Counted from the first letter of the stretch, positions 8,859 through 18,030 are shown. The stretch is DNA of 64,000 nt from Hyphomicrobiales bacterium (GCA_900471485.1 UCEU01000020.1:62001-126000), one strand, 5' to 3'. Numbers and translations: made by a program. The notes: generated by a model from the sequence alone, not told the origin.

Positions 8859-10964
8859 CTAGTTCTCCGACTTGCCCGTGACAGCCTTCGACGAACCGTT
8901 CTGCAGATCCGCGTCGTCAGCGAGAATGGCGGCAGCCTCGTTGAGCAGGACGTCCTTGGCATTCTTGCGTGCGTTCTCCATCGCGATATCGGCACTCAGG
9001 CTGCGCTCGTTGCCCTGCAGACCGTCATCCATCTCGGGATCAACGCCACCGTTTTCCTGCGCGCGCGACTTTAGTCGCTTTTCGCGAGCAGCCGCCTCTT
9101 TCCGCCGCTCGGCCTCGTTAAGCGATACAACGCCCTTTTCGCGCTGCGTCTTCAAGTCGGCGATGTCTTCCACCAGACGCTGGAAGTCGGCGTCGCTCTT
9201 TGCACGCTCGTCATGGCGGCTTTGCAAGGCCGGCAGCAGCGATTTCACTGAGTCTGAAGGCGAATATCTCGCCGGTTTGATCTCAGCCCATGGCAGCGCG
9301 TTGTCATAGCTGGTCTCACCGAAACTCGTCGGATCGGAAAGTCCGGGCAGGCTGATATCCGGCGTCACGCCCCGCAGCTGGGTGGTGCCGCCATTTACGC
9401 GAAAGAACTGCGCGATGGTCACCTTCAGCTCACCGAATTCGGGTTTGCTGTTGCGAACCATCTGGTCGAGATCGACGACGGTCTGCACGGTGCCCTTGCC
9501 GAAGCTGGGCTCGCCGATGATCACGCCGCGACCGTAATCCTGAATTGCCGCCGCAAAGATCTCAGAGGCCGATGCCGACCCGCGATTGATCAGAACGCCA
9601 AGCGGACCGTTCCAGACCGGCTTTGGAGAATCGGCGCTTCTCACCTCGATCTTGCCGTCGCTGCCACGCTGCTGAACGACGGGTCCCTTGCCGATGAAGA
9701 GACCCGTCAGGTCGATTGCCTCGTCCAACGAACCGCCGCCGTTGTTACGCACGTCGATGAGGACGCTATCGACCTGCTCGTCCTTCAGTTCACCAAGCAG
9801 CTTGGCGACATCACGGCTGGCGCTTCTATAGTCCTTGTCGCCCTTCCGCCGGGCTTCGAAATCTTCGTAGAATGCCGGCAGCGTAATGACGCCAATCTTG
9901 CGGGTAGTCTCTCCCGTCTTTACGGACAACACGTTCTTGCTGGCGGCCTGCTTTTCAAGGCTTATCTTGTCGCGCACCAGGCTGACGACGCGATGGGCAG
10001 CGTCCGCTCCGGCATCGGCGGGCAGGATATCCAGCCGCACGACAGAGCCCAATTTCCCGCGGATCATCTGCACGACTTCGTCAAGCCGGGTACCTACCAC
10101 TTCCTTGATTGGGCCATCCTTGCCCTGCCCCACACCGGTGATGCGGTCGCCGACGGCAAGCTTTCCGGACAACTGAGCCGGCCCGCCCGGCACGAGTTCG
10201 CGGATCGTTGTATAGTCGTCGCGCTCCTGCAGGACTGCGCCGATGCCAACGAGGGACAACTTCATCGATATGTTAAAATCGGCCGAGGCCGTGGCTCCGA
10301 AGTAATCGGTGTGTGGATCGGTCGAAGTCGTGTAGGCATCCATGAACGACTGGAAAACATCGTCGCTCTTGTACTTGTAGGCGCGCTCGAGCGTATTCGC
10401 GTAACGCTTTTCGAGCGTTTCGCGGATTGCCGCATCGGCCTTGCCGCTGAGCTTCAACCGCAGCCAATCACTCTTGACGCGCTTGCGCCAAAGTTCGTTG
10501 CTCTCGGCTTCGGATTGCGGCCAGGGCTGCTTGTCACGCAACACCGAAAAGCTTTCCTGGGCACCGAAATCGAAACCCTGCTTCAGCAGGCTGCGCGCGT
10601 AGGTCATCCGGTCGACAACGCGCTTTTCATAAGTATTGAAAATGCCGAACGGAATTTTCAAGTCCTCACGTTCGATGGCATCATCGATCTTGGTGCGTTC
10701 GGCCATGAACTTGTCGATATCGGCCTGGAGGAAAATCACTCGATCCGGGTCGAGCGACTTGATGAAATGGTCCATGACCTTGGCCGACAGATCATCGTCA
10801 AGCGCGACAGGCTTGTAGCTATAGCGAGACAGGAACTGCGCGCTCAGCAGAGCGGCCTGCCCCTGCTGTTTTTGCGGCGCAAGAACCGGCGGAGATTTGA
10901 CTTCAGCATATGCGGCCGGTGCAAATGCGATAAATGCACCGAGGAGAATGTAACGTATGCGCAT
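8859..10964 (-). CDS. prc: Tail-specific C-terminal processing protease Prc/Tsp (S41 family)
   Basis: A 701-residue periplasmic protease that degrades proteins bearing nonpolar C-termini. A Sec signal peptide ends at AYA-E near residue 20. The Tsp N-terminal helical domain follows, then a PDZ domain (roughly GIGAVLQERDDYTTIREL to VGDRITGVG) and the S41 catalytic domain. The serine/lysine pair lies in GSASASEIF (serine near 465) and SFGKGT (lysine near 490). The lysine/glutamate-rich C-terminus matches the Prc tail. Full length compared with E. coli Prc. It stands alone between unrelated genes; many rhizobia carry a further S41 protease of the CtpA type. Confidence 0.94.
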   Translation of the reverse strand: MRIRYILLGAFIAFAPAAYAEVKSPPVLAPQKQQGQAALLSAQFLSRYSYKPVALDDDLSAKVMDHFIKSLDPDRVIFLQADIDKFMAERTKIDDAIEREDLKIPFGIFNTYEKRVVDRMTYARSLLKQGFDFGAQESFSVLRDKQPWPQSEAESNELWRKRVKSDWLRLKLSGKADAAIRETLEKRYANTLERAYKYKSDDVFQSFMDAYTTSTDPHTDYFGATASADFNISMKLSLVGIGAVLQERDDYTTIRELVPGGPAQLSGKLAVGDRITGVGQGKDGPIKEVVGTRLDEVVQMIRGKLGSVVRLDILPADAGADAAHRVVSLVRDKISLEKQAASKNVLSVKTGETTRKIGVITLPAFYEDFEARRKGDKDYRSASRDVAKLLGELKDEQVDSVLIDVRNNGGGSLDEAIDLTGLFIGKGPVVQQRGSDGKIEVRSADSPKPVWNGPLGVLINRGSASASEIFAAAIQDYGRGVIIGEPSFGKGTVQTVVDLDQMVRNSKPEFGELKVTIAQFFRVNGGTTQLRGVTPDISLPGLSDPTSFGETSYDNALPWAEIKPARYSPSDSVKSLLPALQSRHDERAKSDADFQRLVEDIADLKTQREKGVVSLNEAERRKEAAAREKRLKSRAQENGGVDPEMDDGLQGNERSLSADIAMENARKNAKDVLLNEAAAILADDADLQNGSSKAVTGKSEN

Positions 10965-11468
10965 TCAGCTTTAATCCAATTCTTTGTGCCGAGTGTCGAT
11001 CCTCAACCTAGGTGGAGCAATTATGGTTTTTTGGCAACCGCCCGACCGGTTCGTCTGGCCGGAAAGCCGCTCACAAGATCGCTACCGACCCCAAAACACG
11101 TGTTTTTTACCACTCCGCAAAGCCCATGCTCTGCAGGCTGTTTCGACGATTCAGCGTGGCTTGGAAGGCAATAAATTGGATTTTTTTTATGGACAAAATG
11201 CGTATATCGCCATAGATAAATACAAAATCGCTCGTCAAGGCGCTCTTTCCGTCAGGAATATTTCTGCGCCGACATTCACGTTATTGTCGAGACACCACCA
11301 TATCGGGATATAAATTCCGAGGTATACGCTCGCGTCGAAAAATAGATATTTATTTTTCGCGCATGGAAAAATTCAATACAGATCATTGGTGAGAGTTTAC
11401 TCTCCTGTTCATCTGTATTGTCGATTAAAGGAGAATGCCTGGCCACTCGAGCTCGGCGCCGAAATTAT
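10965..11468. other. Divergent intergenic region between prc and the betaine importer
   Basis: About 500 bases without a convincing gene. It becomes strongly AT-rich towards 11340, as expected for promoters. An open frame at 10984-11313 has low-complexity composition, no ribosome site and no family signature, so I do not call it. The only strong structural element is the nested inverted repeat at 11374-11420. Confidence 0.6.
11374..11420 (+). promoter_or_regulatory. Nested inverted repeat in the 5' leader of proV
   Basis: Ten-base outer arms CAATACAGAT (11374-11383) and ATCTGTATTG (11411-11420) are exactly complementary. Nested at nearly the same centre is a second stem, GAGAG-TTTA-CTCTC (11391-11404). 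As RNA this would be a long two-part hairpin ending 9 bases before the GGAG at 11430. As DNA it would be a large palindromic operator. Its place immediately before an osmoprotectant importer makes it a candidate control element, either RNA or protein-bound. Confidence 0.55.
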
Positions 11469-12701
11469 ATGAATTCTGCCACTGAAACAGACGCGCCGAC
11501 GAAATCGGCTTCGACCAAGATCAGTCTCAAGAACATCTACAAAGTCTTCGGAGAACATCCGAAAAAAGCTCTCGAGCTTCTACATGCGGGCAAGACCAAA
11601 GCCCAAATCCACACCGCCACGGGCTGTTCGATCGGCGTCAACGATGCCAGCTTCGATATCCGCGCGGGCGAGATCTTCGTGATCATGGGCCTCTCCGGCT
11701 CAGGGAAATCCACCCTTCTCCGTCTCCTCAACCGATTGATCGAACCGACATCCGGATCGATCGAGATCGATGGCCGCGATATCACCGGCATGTCGCGCAG
11801 CGAACTCATCGCATTGCGACGTCGCGATATCAGCATGGTTTTCCAGTCCTTCGCCCTTTTGCCGAACCGCACCGTGCTCGGCAATGCCGCCTTCGGCCTT
11901 GAGGTCTCCGGCCTCGGCGAGGAAGAGCGAAACAGCAAGGCGCTCGCTGCTCTCAAGGCCGTTGGCCTCGATGGCTACGCGAACAGCCGCCCCGACCAGC
12001 TCTCCGGCGGCATGAAGCAACGTGTTGGCCTTGCCAGGGCGCTCGCCAGCGAACCGACGATCCTCCTGATGGATGAAGCATTCTCCGCTCTCGATCCGTT
12101 GATCCGCACTGAAATGCAGGACGAACTCGTTCGCCTTCAGTCCGAGCACAGCCGCACCATCGTCTTTGTCAGTCACGATCTCGACGAAGCTATGCGCATC
12201 GGTGATCGCATCTGCATCATGCAGAACGGGAATGTCGTGCAGGTCGGCACGCCAGACGACATCGTCACGAATCCGGCCAACGACTACGTCCGCTCGTTCT
12301 TCCGCAATGTCGATGTCGCAAATGTCTTCAAGGCCGGCGATGTTGCCCGCAAGTCTCAAGTGACAATCATCGAGCGCGATGGCGTCTCCGCTGCCGCGGC
12401 GCTGGAACGGATGAAGAACTACGATCGCGAATATGCCATCATCCTCGGCCGCGACAAGACCTATCATGGCATGATCAGCCAGAGCTCGCTGATCGAGAAG
12501 ATCAAGGCGAAAGCCGCCGATCCCTATCGCGGCGCCTTCCTCTCAAAGATCGAGGCCATCCCAGCCGACGAGCCGCTGTCGAACGTGCTGGGCAAGGTGG
12601 CGGCCAGCCCCTGGCCCGTGCCCGTCATCGACGAAGGCAAACGCTATCTCGGCTCCATCAGCAAGTCCGCGCTGCTCGAAACGCTCGACCGGGCCGGCTG
12701 A
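11469..12701 (+). CDS. proV: Glycine betaine/proline-type ABC importer ATP-binding protein
   Basis: A 410-residue ATPase of the OpuA/ProV class. N-terminal LKNIYKVFGEHPKKALELL is the diagnostic ProV start. Walker A GLSGSGKST, signature LSGGMKQRV and Walker B ILLMDEAFSALD follow. A C-terminal region of about 130 residues corresponds to the tandem CBS domains that sense ionic strength in this family. The frame is open from a TTG at 11418. The GGAG at 11430-11433 is far from the ATG at 11469, so a CTG at 11439 (5 bases after GGAG) cannot be excluded. It heads the proVWX operon. Confidence 0.93.
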   Translation: MNSATETDAPTKSASTKISLKNIYKVFGEHPKKALELLHAGKTKAQIHTATGCSIGVNDASFDIRAGEIFVIMGLSGSGKSTLLRLLNRLIEPTSGSIEIDGRDITGMSRSELIALRRRDISMVFQSFALLPNRTVLGNAAFGLEVSGLGEEERNSKALAALKAVGLDGYANSRPDQLSGGMKQRVGLARALASEPTILLMDEAFSALDPLIRTEMQDELVRLQSEHSRTIVFVSHDLDEAMRIGDRICIMQNGNVVQVGTPDDIVTNPANDYVRSFFRNVDVANVFKAGDVARKSQVTIIERDGVSAAAALERMKNYDREYAIILGRDKTYHGMISQSSLIEKIKAKAADPYRGAFLSKIEAIPADEPLSNVLGKVAASPWPVPVIDEGKRYLGSISKSALLETLDRAG

Positions 12702-12723
12702 CATCAAACAAATCGGATACAAT

Positions 12724-13605
12724 ATGAACTTCGATATCGGAAACGGCATCGACGCTGCCGTCAATTACGTCCTCGACAATTTCTCGCCGGTTCTCGACCT
12801 CATTGCAGCGGTCATCGGCTTCGTTACCAATGGCATCCAGGCGGGTCTGCTCGCGATTCCCATGCCGCTCGGCATCGCGGTTTTCGTGATCCTGGCATTC
12901 TGGCGCGTCGGCTTCGGCTTTGCGGTCTTTACCGCCGTTGGCCTCCTCATCGTCAACCATATCGCGCTCTGGAGCCCGATGATGGAAACGTTGTCGCTGG
13001 TCATAGCCTCGACGCTGATCGCGATGCTGGTCGGCCTGCCGCTGGGGATTGCCATGGCGCGGAAGGATTCGGTTGCAGCCATCGTTCGCCCCGTGCTTGA
13101 CCTGATGCAAACCATGCCTGCTTTCGTCTATCTTATCCCGGCTGCGATGTTCTTCGGTCTCGGTGCCGTGCCGGGCGCGATCGCGACGGTGATCTTCTCG
13201 ATGCCGCCGGTCGTGCGCCTTACCAATCTCGGTATCCGTCAGGTCGACGCCGAGTTCATCGAAGCCGGCAATGCCTTCGGCTGCACCTCGTCGCAACTGC
13301 TGTTCAAGGTTCAGTTGCCGAACGCCATGCCCTCGATCATGGCCGGCATCAATCAGACGATCATGCTGTCGCTGTCGATGGTGGTGATCGCCTCGATGAT
13401 CGGTGCGGGCGGCATTGGCAACACGGTGCTAACGGGCATCCAGCGTCTCGATGTCGGGACCGGTTTCGAAGGCGGCATCGCCGTTGTCATTCTGGCCGTC
13501 ATTCTCGACCGCATCACCCAGAGCCTCGGAGAACCCCGCCCCTTCTTCTTGAGTCGGTTCTTCCGCAAGGCTGGTTCAGAGCAACTGAAGACTGCGACCG
13601 CCTGA
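12724..13605 (+). CDS. proW: Glycine betaine/proline-type ABC importer permease
   Basis: A 293-residue inner-membrane permease. The hydrophobic segments and the MQTMPAFVYLIPAAMFFGLG stretch are hallmarks of the ProW/OpuAB family, and the coupling loop is EAGNAFGCTSSQLLFKVQLP. It starts 22 bases after proV. The length is nearer OpuAB-type permeases than E. coli ProW (354), which carries a longer N-terminal extension. It forms the channel for the quaternary amine or proline delivered by ProX. Confidence 0.93.
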   Translation: MNFDIGNGIDAAVNYVLDNFSPVLDLIAAVIGFVTNGIQAGLLAIPMPLGIAVFVILAFWRVGFGFAVFTAVGLLIVNHIALWSPMMETLSLVIASTLIAMLVGLPLGIAMARKDSVAAIVRPVLDLMQTMPAFVYLIPAAMFFGLGAVPGAIATVIFSMPPVVRLTNLGIRQVDAEFIEAGNAFGCTSSQLLFKVQLPNAMPSIMAGINQTIMLSLSMVVIASMIGAGGIGNTVLTGIQRLDVGTGFEGGIAVVILAVILDRITQSLGEPRPFFLSRFFRKAGSEQLKTATA

Positions 13606-13667
13606 GAGCCAACCAATCATGGCGGTCAACGTGCCGCCGAATGCGAACCTTCAAAAAAGGAGCACAT

Positions 13668-14540
13668 ATGTTCAAAACACTCGCAACCCTCGGCCTTGCT
13701 GCTGCCCTCTTAAGCGGCACCGTCACCGCGACGCTTGCCGACGATTCGAAGCCGGTGAAGATCGGCTGGGCCGCCTGGTCGGACGCGGAATTCGTCACCA
13801 AACTCGCCGCCAAGCTGATCGAGACCAAACTCAATCATAAGGTCGAACTCGTTCAGGCCGACGTCGCTCCACTCTATCAAGGCGTCGCGCGTGGCGATCT
13901 TGATGCGATGATGATGGCCTGGCTGCCGCAAACCCATGCGGACTACTACGCCAAGGTGAAGGACAAGGTCGAAACCCTGGGGACCGTCTATGACGGAGCC
14001 AAGCTCGGCTGGGTCGTGCCCGACTATATTCCAGCCGACCAGGTTGCCTCGATCGAGGATCTCAAAAAGGAAGATGTCCAGAAGAAGCTCTCCGGCACCA
14101 TCCAGGGCATCGATCCCGGCGCCGGCCTGACGCGTCTGTCGGAACAGGCCGTCAAGGATTACGGGCTCGATGGCTACAAGCTGCAGATCTCGAGCGAAGC
14201 CGGCATGCTGACCACTGTCGATCGAGCCGTGCGTGGCGAAAAATGGTTCGTGGCCACGGCCTGGAGCCCGCACTGGATGTTCGGCAAGCATAAGCTTCGC
14301 TACCTTGATGACCCGAAGAAGTCGCTGGGCGAAGCCGAACACGTCGATATCCTTGCCCGCAAGGACTTCAAGTCGGACGATCCGGAGGTCGCAGCCTTCC
14401 TATCGCGCATGAAGGTTGAGATTCCCGATCTCGAGAAGGCGATGTTCGATGCGCAGGAGACGTCCTATGACGCCGCGGTCGACAAGTACATCAAGGACCA
14501 TCCCGACCAGGTGAAAAGCTGGATCGGCGATCAGGGCTGA
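13668..14540 (+). CDS. proX: Glycine betaine/choline-type ABC importer substrate-binding protein
   Basis: A 290-residue periplasmic protein. A signal peptide ends near ATLA-DD (residue 24). The mature protein has the IGWAAWSDAEF start and the WLPQTHADYY and VATAWSPHWMF segments, whose aromatic residues form the cage that holds a quaternary ammonium group in OpuAC-type proteins. AAAAAAGGAG precedes the ATG at 13668; an earlier ATG at 13641 lacks a site and would spoil the signal peptide. As third gene of proVWX it decides the ligand. Betaine, proline betaine and choline are the candidates. Confidence 0.93.
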   Translation: MFKTLATLGLAAALLSGTVTATLADDSKPVKIGWAAWSDAEFVTKLAAKLIETKLNHKVELVQADVAPLYQGVARGDLDAMMMAWLPQTHADYYAKVKDKVETLGTVYDGAKLGWVVPDYIPADQVASIEDLKKEDVQKKLSGTIQGIDPGAGLTRLSEQAVKDYGLDGYKLQISSEAGMLTTVDRAVRGEKWFVATAWSPHWMFGKHKLRYLDDPKKSLGEAEHVDILARKDFKSDDPEVAAFLSRMKVEIPDLEKAMFDAQETSYDAAVDKYIKDHPDQVKSWIGDQG

Positions 14541-14606
14541 GCTTCAGTCTCGTGTCCGTCGGCAGGTGATGCCGGCGGACTCCAATTCGGCAAAGAGGAG
14601 CGGTAG

Positions 14607-14897
14607 ATGTTCATCGATAGCCCCGACATATTCCACGCAACCGATGACACGATGGGCGGCCGCATGTCCCTCGCCCGCGACGCGTTGGGCCTGCCGATCG
14701 ATGTACTGGCACGGAGTCTCGGCATCGCGCCAAACATGTGGACGGCTTGGGAGAACGACCGCGATGCACCATCCGTGGATCAGTTCACATTGATAGCCGA
14801 CGTGCTGCGCGTGAGCCTCACATGGTTGTCGAGCGGGCAAGGCGCCGGTCCGAACTGGATAGCGAACGACAACGCCGAAACCAGACAACCAAACTAG
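14607..14897 (+). CDS. Small XRE/Cro-type helix-turn-helix regulator
   Basis: A 96-residue protein with one helix-turn-helix at about residues 20-75: LARDALGLPIDVLARSLGIA, then WTAWENDRDAPS and the FTLIADVLRVSLTWLSSG helices typical of the family. It has no ligand domain. AAGAGGAG lies 7 bases before the ATG. It begins 66 bases after proX and 16 bases before the next small gene, so the two small genes look like a cassette. Its targets are unknown; self-regulation or control of the neighbouring genes is plausible. Confidence 0.85.
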   Translation: MFIDSPDIFHATDDTMGGRMSLARDALGLPIDVLARSLGIAPNMWTAWENDRDAPSVDQFTLIADVLRVSLTWLSSGQGAGPNWIANDNAETRQPN

Positions 14898-14913
14898 ACG
14901 CATGGAGAGAACG

Positions 14914-15258
14914 ATGAAAACCGATACGATTACATCCGAGCTCGCCCAGAGCATTCCCGGCAACCTCGCTCCGGAACTCGACGCGACAACCGTCGGAACC
15001 AGCCCTGAGACCGATATGCACACGCTCTATTCGGACATGGGCTGGCTGATCGCCGAGCGGTTCTCGTCTCTGGAGGACCGCGAACGGGTGTTCGAACTGA
15101 TCGAGATGGGAATGCGAAATGGAGACAGCGCATTGAAAACCGCGGTCTCGACCGGCCTCATCGAGGCGATGATTTCGCGGACTGGTCAGCATCCCGCTAG
15201 ATGGAAGCAGATTTCGGCCCAGCTTGGCCCCCTCGCCACGGCCTATGTCCACGGCTAG
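14914..15258 (+). CDS. Unknown protein paired with the XRE regulator
   Basis: A 114-residue protein of no recognised family. It is soluble, mostly helical and acidic in the N-terminal half (MHTLYSDMGWLIAERFSSLE, then DRERVFELIEMGMRNGDSAL). Two in-frame ATGs are available: 14902 is followed by GGAGAGAACG, which is itself the ribosome site of the ATG at 14914, so 14914 is preferred. The close pairing with an XRE protein recalls regulator-effector cassettes, including toxin-antitoxin pairs, but nothing in it resembles a known toxin. Confidence 0.72.
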   Translation: MKTDTITSELAQSIPGNLAPELDATTVGTSPETDMHTLYSDMGWLIAERFSSLEDRERVFELIEMGMRNGDSALKTAVSTGLIEAMISRTGQHPARWKQISAQLGPLATAYVHG

Positions 15259-15556
15259 GCGATCTCGATTCCGCAGGATCCGCACTGCCGTTCGCTGTCT
15301 TTTGCGAGCGGTAGCGCATTCGAACAAAACATGAACATTTCTAAGTGTAACCGGTGAACACCGTATTGCGATAAGTCCGATCCGATCGGTTTACGCTGCG
15401 ATTTCGCGGATATTTACCGTTACGTACTTCCCCCCTCCCCCATAACTACGAAGGTCTTTCAGGCACCGTCGGCTGGCGACGATGGCAACCCGGCGGCGTG
15501 ACCGCCCGGCACAGGGAGACCGCAATGTTGAACGATCCATTTGTGGGGAGAGCATC
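15259..15556. other. Intergenic region upstream of the sulfatase
   Basis: About 300 bases. It holds the AGGGAGAC and GTGGGGAGAG purine runs ahead of the sulfatase and a pyrimidine-rich run (ccccccctccccc-like) near 15430-15440. The frame is open from an ATG at 15482 but encodes a basic, unstructured stretch before the signal peptide. I see no terminator after 15258 and no clear promoter. Confidence 0.5.
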
Positions 15557-17200
15557 ATGACAAACTCTCTTCCCAAGAAGCTGTTTTCAGCGACGGTCGC
15601 GATCGCGATGACGCTGACTTCCACCACGTTCCTTTCACCGGCACGCGCCCAGGGCACCGCGCCGGCCGAGCCGGCTCCCGCATCGGAAGGAGCGGCTCCG
15701 CAGGACACCGCCAAGCCGAACATACTCGTCATCTTCGGTGACGACATCGGACAGACCAACATCAGCGCGTACTCGTTTGGCGTTCTCGGCTACAAGACGC
15801 CGAACATCGACAGGCTGGCCAAGGAAGGCATGATGTTCACCGACTACTATGCGGAGAACTCTTGCACGGCTGGCCGCTCGACATTCATCACCGGACAGGT
15901 GTGCCTCCGAACCGGCCTCTGCAAAGTCGGCATTCCCGGTGCGACCGTCGGGCTGCAATCCCGCGACATCACGATCGCGCAGGCACTCAAGCCACTCGGA
16001 TATGCGACCGGGCAGTTCGGCAAGAACCATCTTGGCGACCGGGACGAGTTCCTGCCGACAAAGCACGGCTTCGACGAATTCTACGGCAATCTCTATCATC
16101 TCAACGCGGAAGAGGAACCGGAGCGTCCCTACTACCCGAAGAACGACGAGGAGTTCGTCCGTACCAATTCACCCCGCGGCGTACTCAAGGCTTCGGCGGA
16201 CGGCAAGGTAGAAGACACCGGTGCGCTCAACCGCAAGCGCATGGAAACCATCGATGACGAGACGACCGACGCTGCGATCGACTTCATCAATCGTCAGGCA
16301 AAGGCGGGCAAGCCGTTCTTCACCTGGATGAACACGACGCGCATGCATGCCTTCACCCACATCCGCGAATCCATGCAGGGCCAGAGCGGCATGCCGGGCA
16401 ACGACTATGCCGACGGCATGATCGAGCATGACGGCGATGTTGGAAAGCTGTTGAAGACACTCGACGACCTGAAGATCGCGGACAACACGATCGTCGTCTA
16501 CACCACGGACAACGGCCCCAACCAATGGTCATGGCCGGACGCTGCCACCACCCCCTTCCGCAGCGAGAAGGATACCAATTGGGAAGGAGCGTTCCGCGTG
16601 CCGGCGCTCGTACGCTGGCCGGGTCACATCAAGGCGGGCGAGATTTCGAACCAGATTGTGTCCGGCCTCGACTGGTTCCCGACTTTGCTGGCCGCTGCCG
16701 GCGACACGGATATCAAGGAAAAACTGCTGAAAGGCACCACCATCGGCGGCAATCAGTTCAAGGTGCACCTCGACGGCTACAACCAGCTTTCCTATCTAAC
16801 GGGCAGGGATGATAAGTCGGCGCGATCGGATTTCTACTACTTCAACGACGATGGCCTGCTTGTCGCCTATCGCTGGGACGACTGGAAACTCGTGTTCTCT
16901 GAGCAACGTAAACCAGGCGGATTTGAGGTCTGGGCAAACCCGTTCACCAGTCTTCGGGTGCCCAAGGTCTTTAACCTGCGCATGGACCCCTACGAGCGCG
17001 CTGACGTCGTCTCAGACCAATACTACGACTGGATGACCAAGAACGCCTACCTCGCTCAGTATGGCGTGTGGCGTGTCGCTCCTTTCCTCATGACGTTCAA
17101 GGACTATCCACCGAGCCAACGTCCGGCGAGCTTCAGTGTCGACCAGATGATCGATGCGCTTATGCGTTCACTCGATCAGAACCCTGCGAACTCGCGTTAG
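15557..17200 (+). CDS. Exported sulfatase (arylsulfatase, type I)
   Basis: A 547-residue sulfatase. The signal peptide ends at ARA-Q near residue 32, followed by a short alanine/proline linker. The metal-binding start is NILVIFGDDIG (aspartates 62 and 63). The active-site signature is CTAGR with cysteine 103, the residue converted to formylglycine; T and A at the variable positions satisfy C-x-[PA]-x-R. GQFGKNHLGD and YTTDNG supply further metal and sulfate contacts. The start at 15557 follows GGGGAGAG and gives an intact signal peptide. It would release sulfate from organic sulfate esters in the periplasm. No formylglycine-generating enzyme is encoded in the window. Confidence 0.92.
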   Translation: MTNSLPKKLFSATVAIAMTLTSTTFLSPARAQGTAPAEPAPASEGAAPQDTAKPNILVIFGDDIGQTNISAYSFGVLGYKTPNIDRLAKEGMMFTDYYAENSCTAGRSTFITGQVCLRTGLCKVGIPGATVGLQSRDITIAQALKPLGYATGQFGKNHLGDRDEFLPTKHGFDEFYGNLYHLNAEEEPERPYYPKNDEEFVRTNSPRGVLKASADGKVEDTGALNRKRMETIDDETTDAAIDFINRQAKAGKPFFTWMNTTRMHAFTHIRESMQGQSGMPGNDYADGMIEHDGDVGKLLKTLDDLKIADNTIVVYTTDNGPNQWSWPDAATTPFRSEKDTNWEGAFRVPALVRWPGHIKAGEISNQIVSGLDWFPTLLAAAGDTDIKEKLLKGTTIGGNQFKVHLDGYNQLSYLTGRDDKSARSDFYYFNDDGLLVAYRWDDWKLVFSEQRKPGGFEVWANPFTSLRVPKVFNLRMDPYERADVVSDQYYDWMTKNAYLAQYGVWRVAPFLMTFKDYPPSQRPASFSVDQMIDALMRSLDQNPANSR

Positions 17201-17909
17201 CCGCAGAGCGAGTCAGTCTGGCGTGGTATTTTCCGCGCCGGACTATCTGGCATGACGAGATCCACAACTATCTGGTATTTCTATCTATTTTTAACAAAAA
17301 TGAACAGAAAACGCGAATCGATTCCGTCACCTGTGACGCCATTAATTCTCATTTTAGGGGATTCGGATGCGCCGAGATGCGGATGGCTTCCGATACTTAG
17401 ACTGTACCCAGATTCCATCACCAGCTCAAGCCCCATGCTCTGCTTTCGCCGTTTTTCACACTGTCGACGCAAGCACAGTTGACCGGACGGCAATTGCCAA
17501 GCGCGCTTGCAAAATGAAGCACCCGCCGCCATAGCCTGCCCCGGCCGACGCCATCATCGACAACCACCCGCGCCTCACTACACTACCCAAAAAGAACGGG
17601 CGTTCGGCAGGCTCCGCAAACAGGCACCGCCCCGGCGGCGCTTTATCGCGCACGGACGCAGGAAGAAGACCTGGCAAAAGAGACTTCAATGGCCGCCGGC
17701 AAGTTCGCGTCGCCGTGAAATGGTCCCGCTCGCCAGTAACCCATCACCTCGGCGGCGCCCGCCGCCGACCGGACAGTCAAACTTACTCCTCCATCAAAGC
17801 GGCTTCGATGCAACCAATCTGCTGCACATCCAGAGGCCCGATCAACGCGACATCAGAACGCCGCGCGTAGAGGCTCACCTCATATCCAATTGATGTTGAT
17901 TTGATATCC
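17201..17909. other. Long intergenic region between the sulfatase and the replication module
   Basis: About 700 bases. An open frame at 17507-17893 encodes a very basic, proline/arginine-rich sequence with no ribosome site and composition typical of non-coding frames, so I do not call it. An AT-rich patch near 17260-17310 could carry a promoter. Nothing else is recognisable before the parS sites. Confidence 0.55.
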
Positions 17910-17925
17910 GTTGTCCGCGGACAAC
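17910..17925. repeat. parS: parS-like 16-bp palindrome, copy 1
   Basis: GTTGTCCGCGGACAAC is a perfect palindrome and fits the repABC parS pattern GTTnnCnGCnGnnAAC. RepB would bind it as the centromere. It lies 149 bases before the repA start. Confidence 0.85.
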
Positions 17926-17944
17926 CAGCCCTCCGGACGCCCGA

Positions 17945-17960
17945 GTTGTCCGCGGACAAC
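17945..17960. repeat. parS: parS-like 16-bp palindrome, copy 2
   Basis: An identical copy of GTTGTCCGCGGACAAC begins 35 bases after the first. Thirty-five bases is a little over three helical turns, so the two sites lie on roughly the same face of the DNA, which suits cooperative RepB loading. I found no further copy in the window. Confidence 0.85.
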
Positions 17961-17987
17961 CCCGAAAACTTCTCCTCAGCGGGCAGC

Positions 17988-18030
17988 CTGTCATTCCAAT
18001 CCGAATCGCTGCATAATGAACTGCGCAGTT
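17988..18030 (+). promoter_or_regulatory. Putative repA promoter with an overlapping palindromic operator
   Basis: CTGTCA at 17988-17993 and CATAAT at 18012-18017 are separated by 18 bases and form a plausible -35/-10 pair. The expected start of transcription falls inside the perfect palindrome AACTGCGCAGTT (18019-18030). The half TGCGCAGTT recurs at 18051-18059, just before the repA ribosome site. RepA with RepB represses its own operon in this family, so these repeats are the likely operator. Confidence 0.55.

Noticed and set aside
9993..11174. 393-residue plus-strand open frame opposite prc
   Set aside because: Antisense shadow of a full-length protease gene; no ribosome site or recognisable domain.
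10984..11313. 109-residue open frame upstream of proV
   Set aside because: No ribosome site, no conserved features, lies in an AT-rich promoter-like region.
11443..11478. Run of six-base restriction sites (CTCGAG, GAGCTC, GGCGCC, GAATTC) resembling a cloning polylinker
   Set aside because: The sites are embedded in continuous native-looking sequence with no vector flank, so coincidence is likelier.
11435..11485. 16-residue leader ORF (MPGHSS...) overlapping the proV start
   Set aside because: GGAG is only one base from its ATG, too close for initiation; no codon pattern suggests attenuation.
17507..17893. 128-residue open frame in the long gap before the replication module
   Set aside because: Very basic low-complexity sequence, no ribosome site, composition unlike the coding genes around it.
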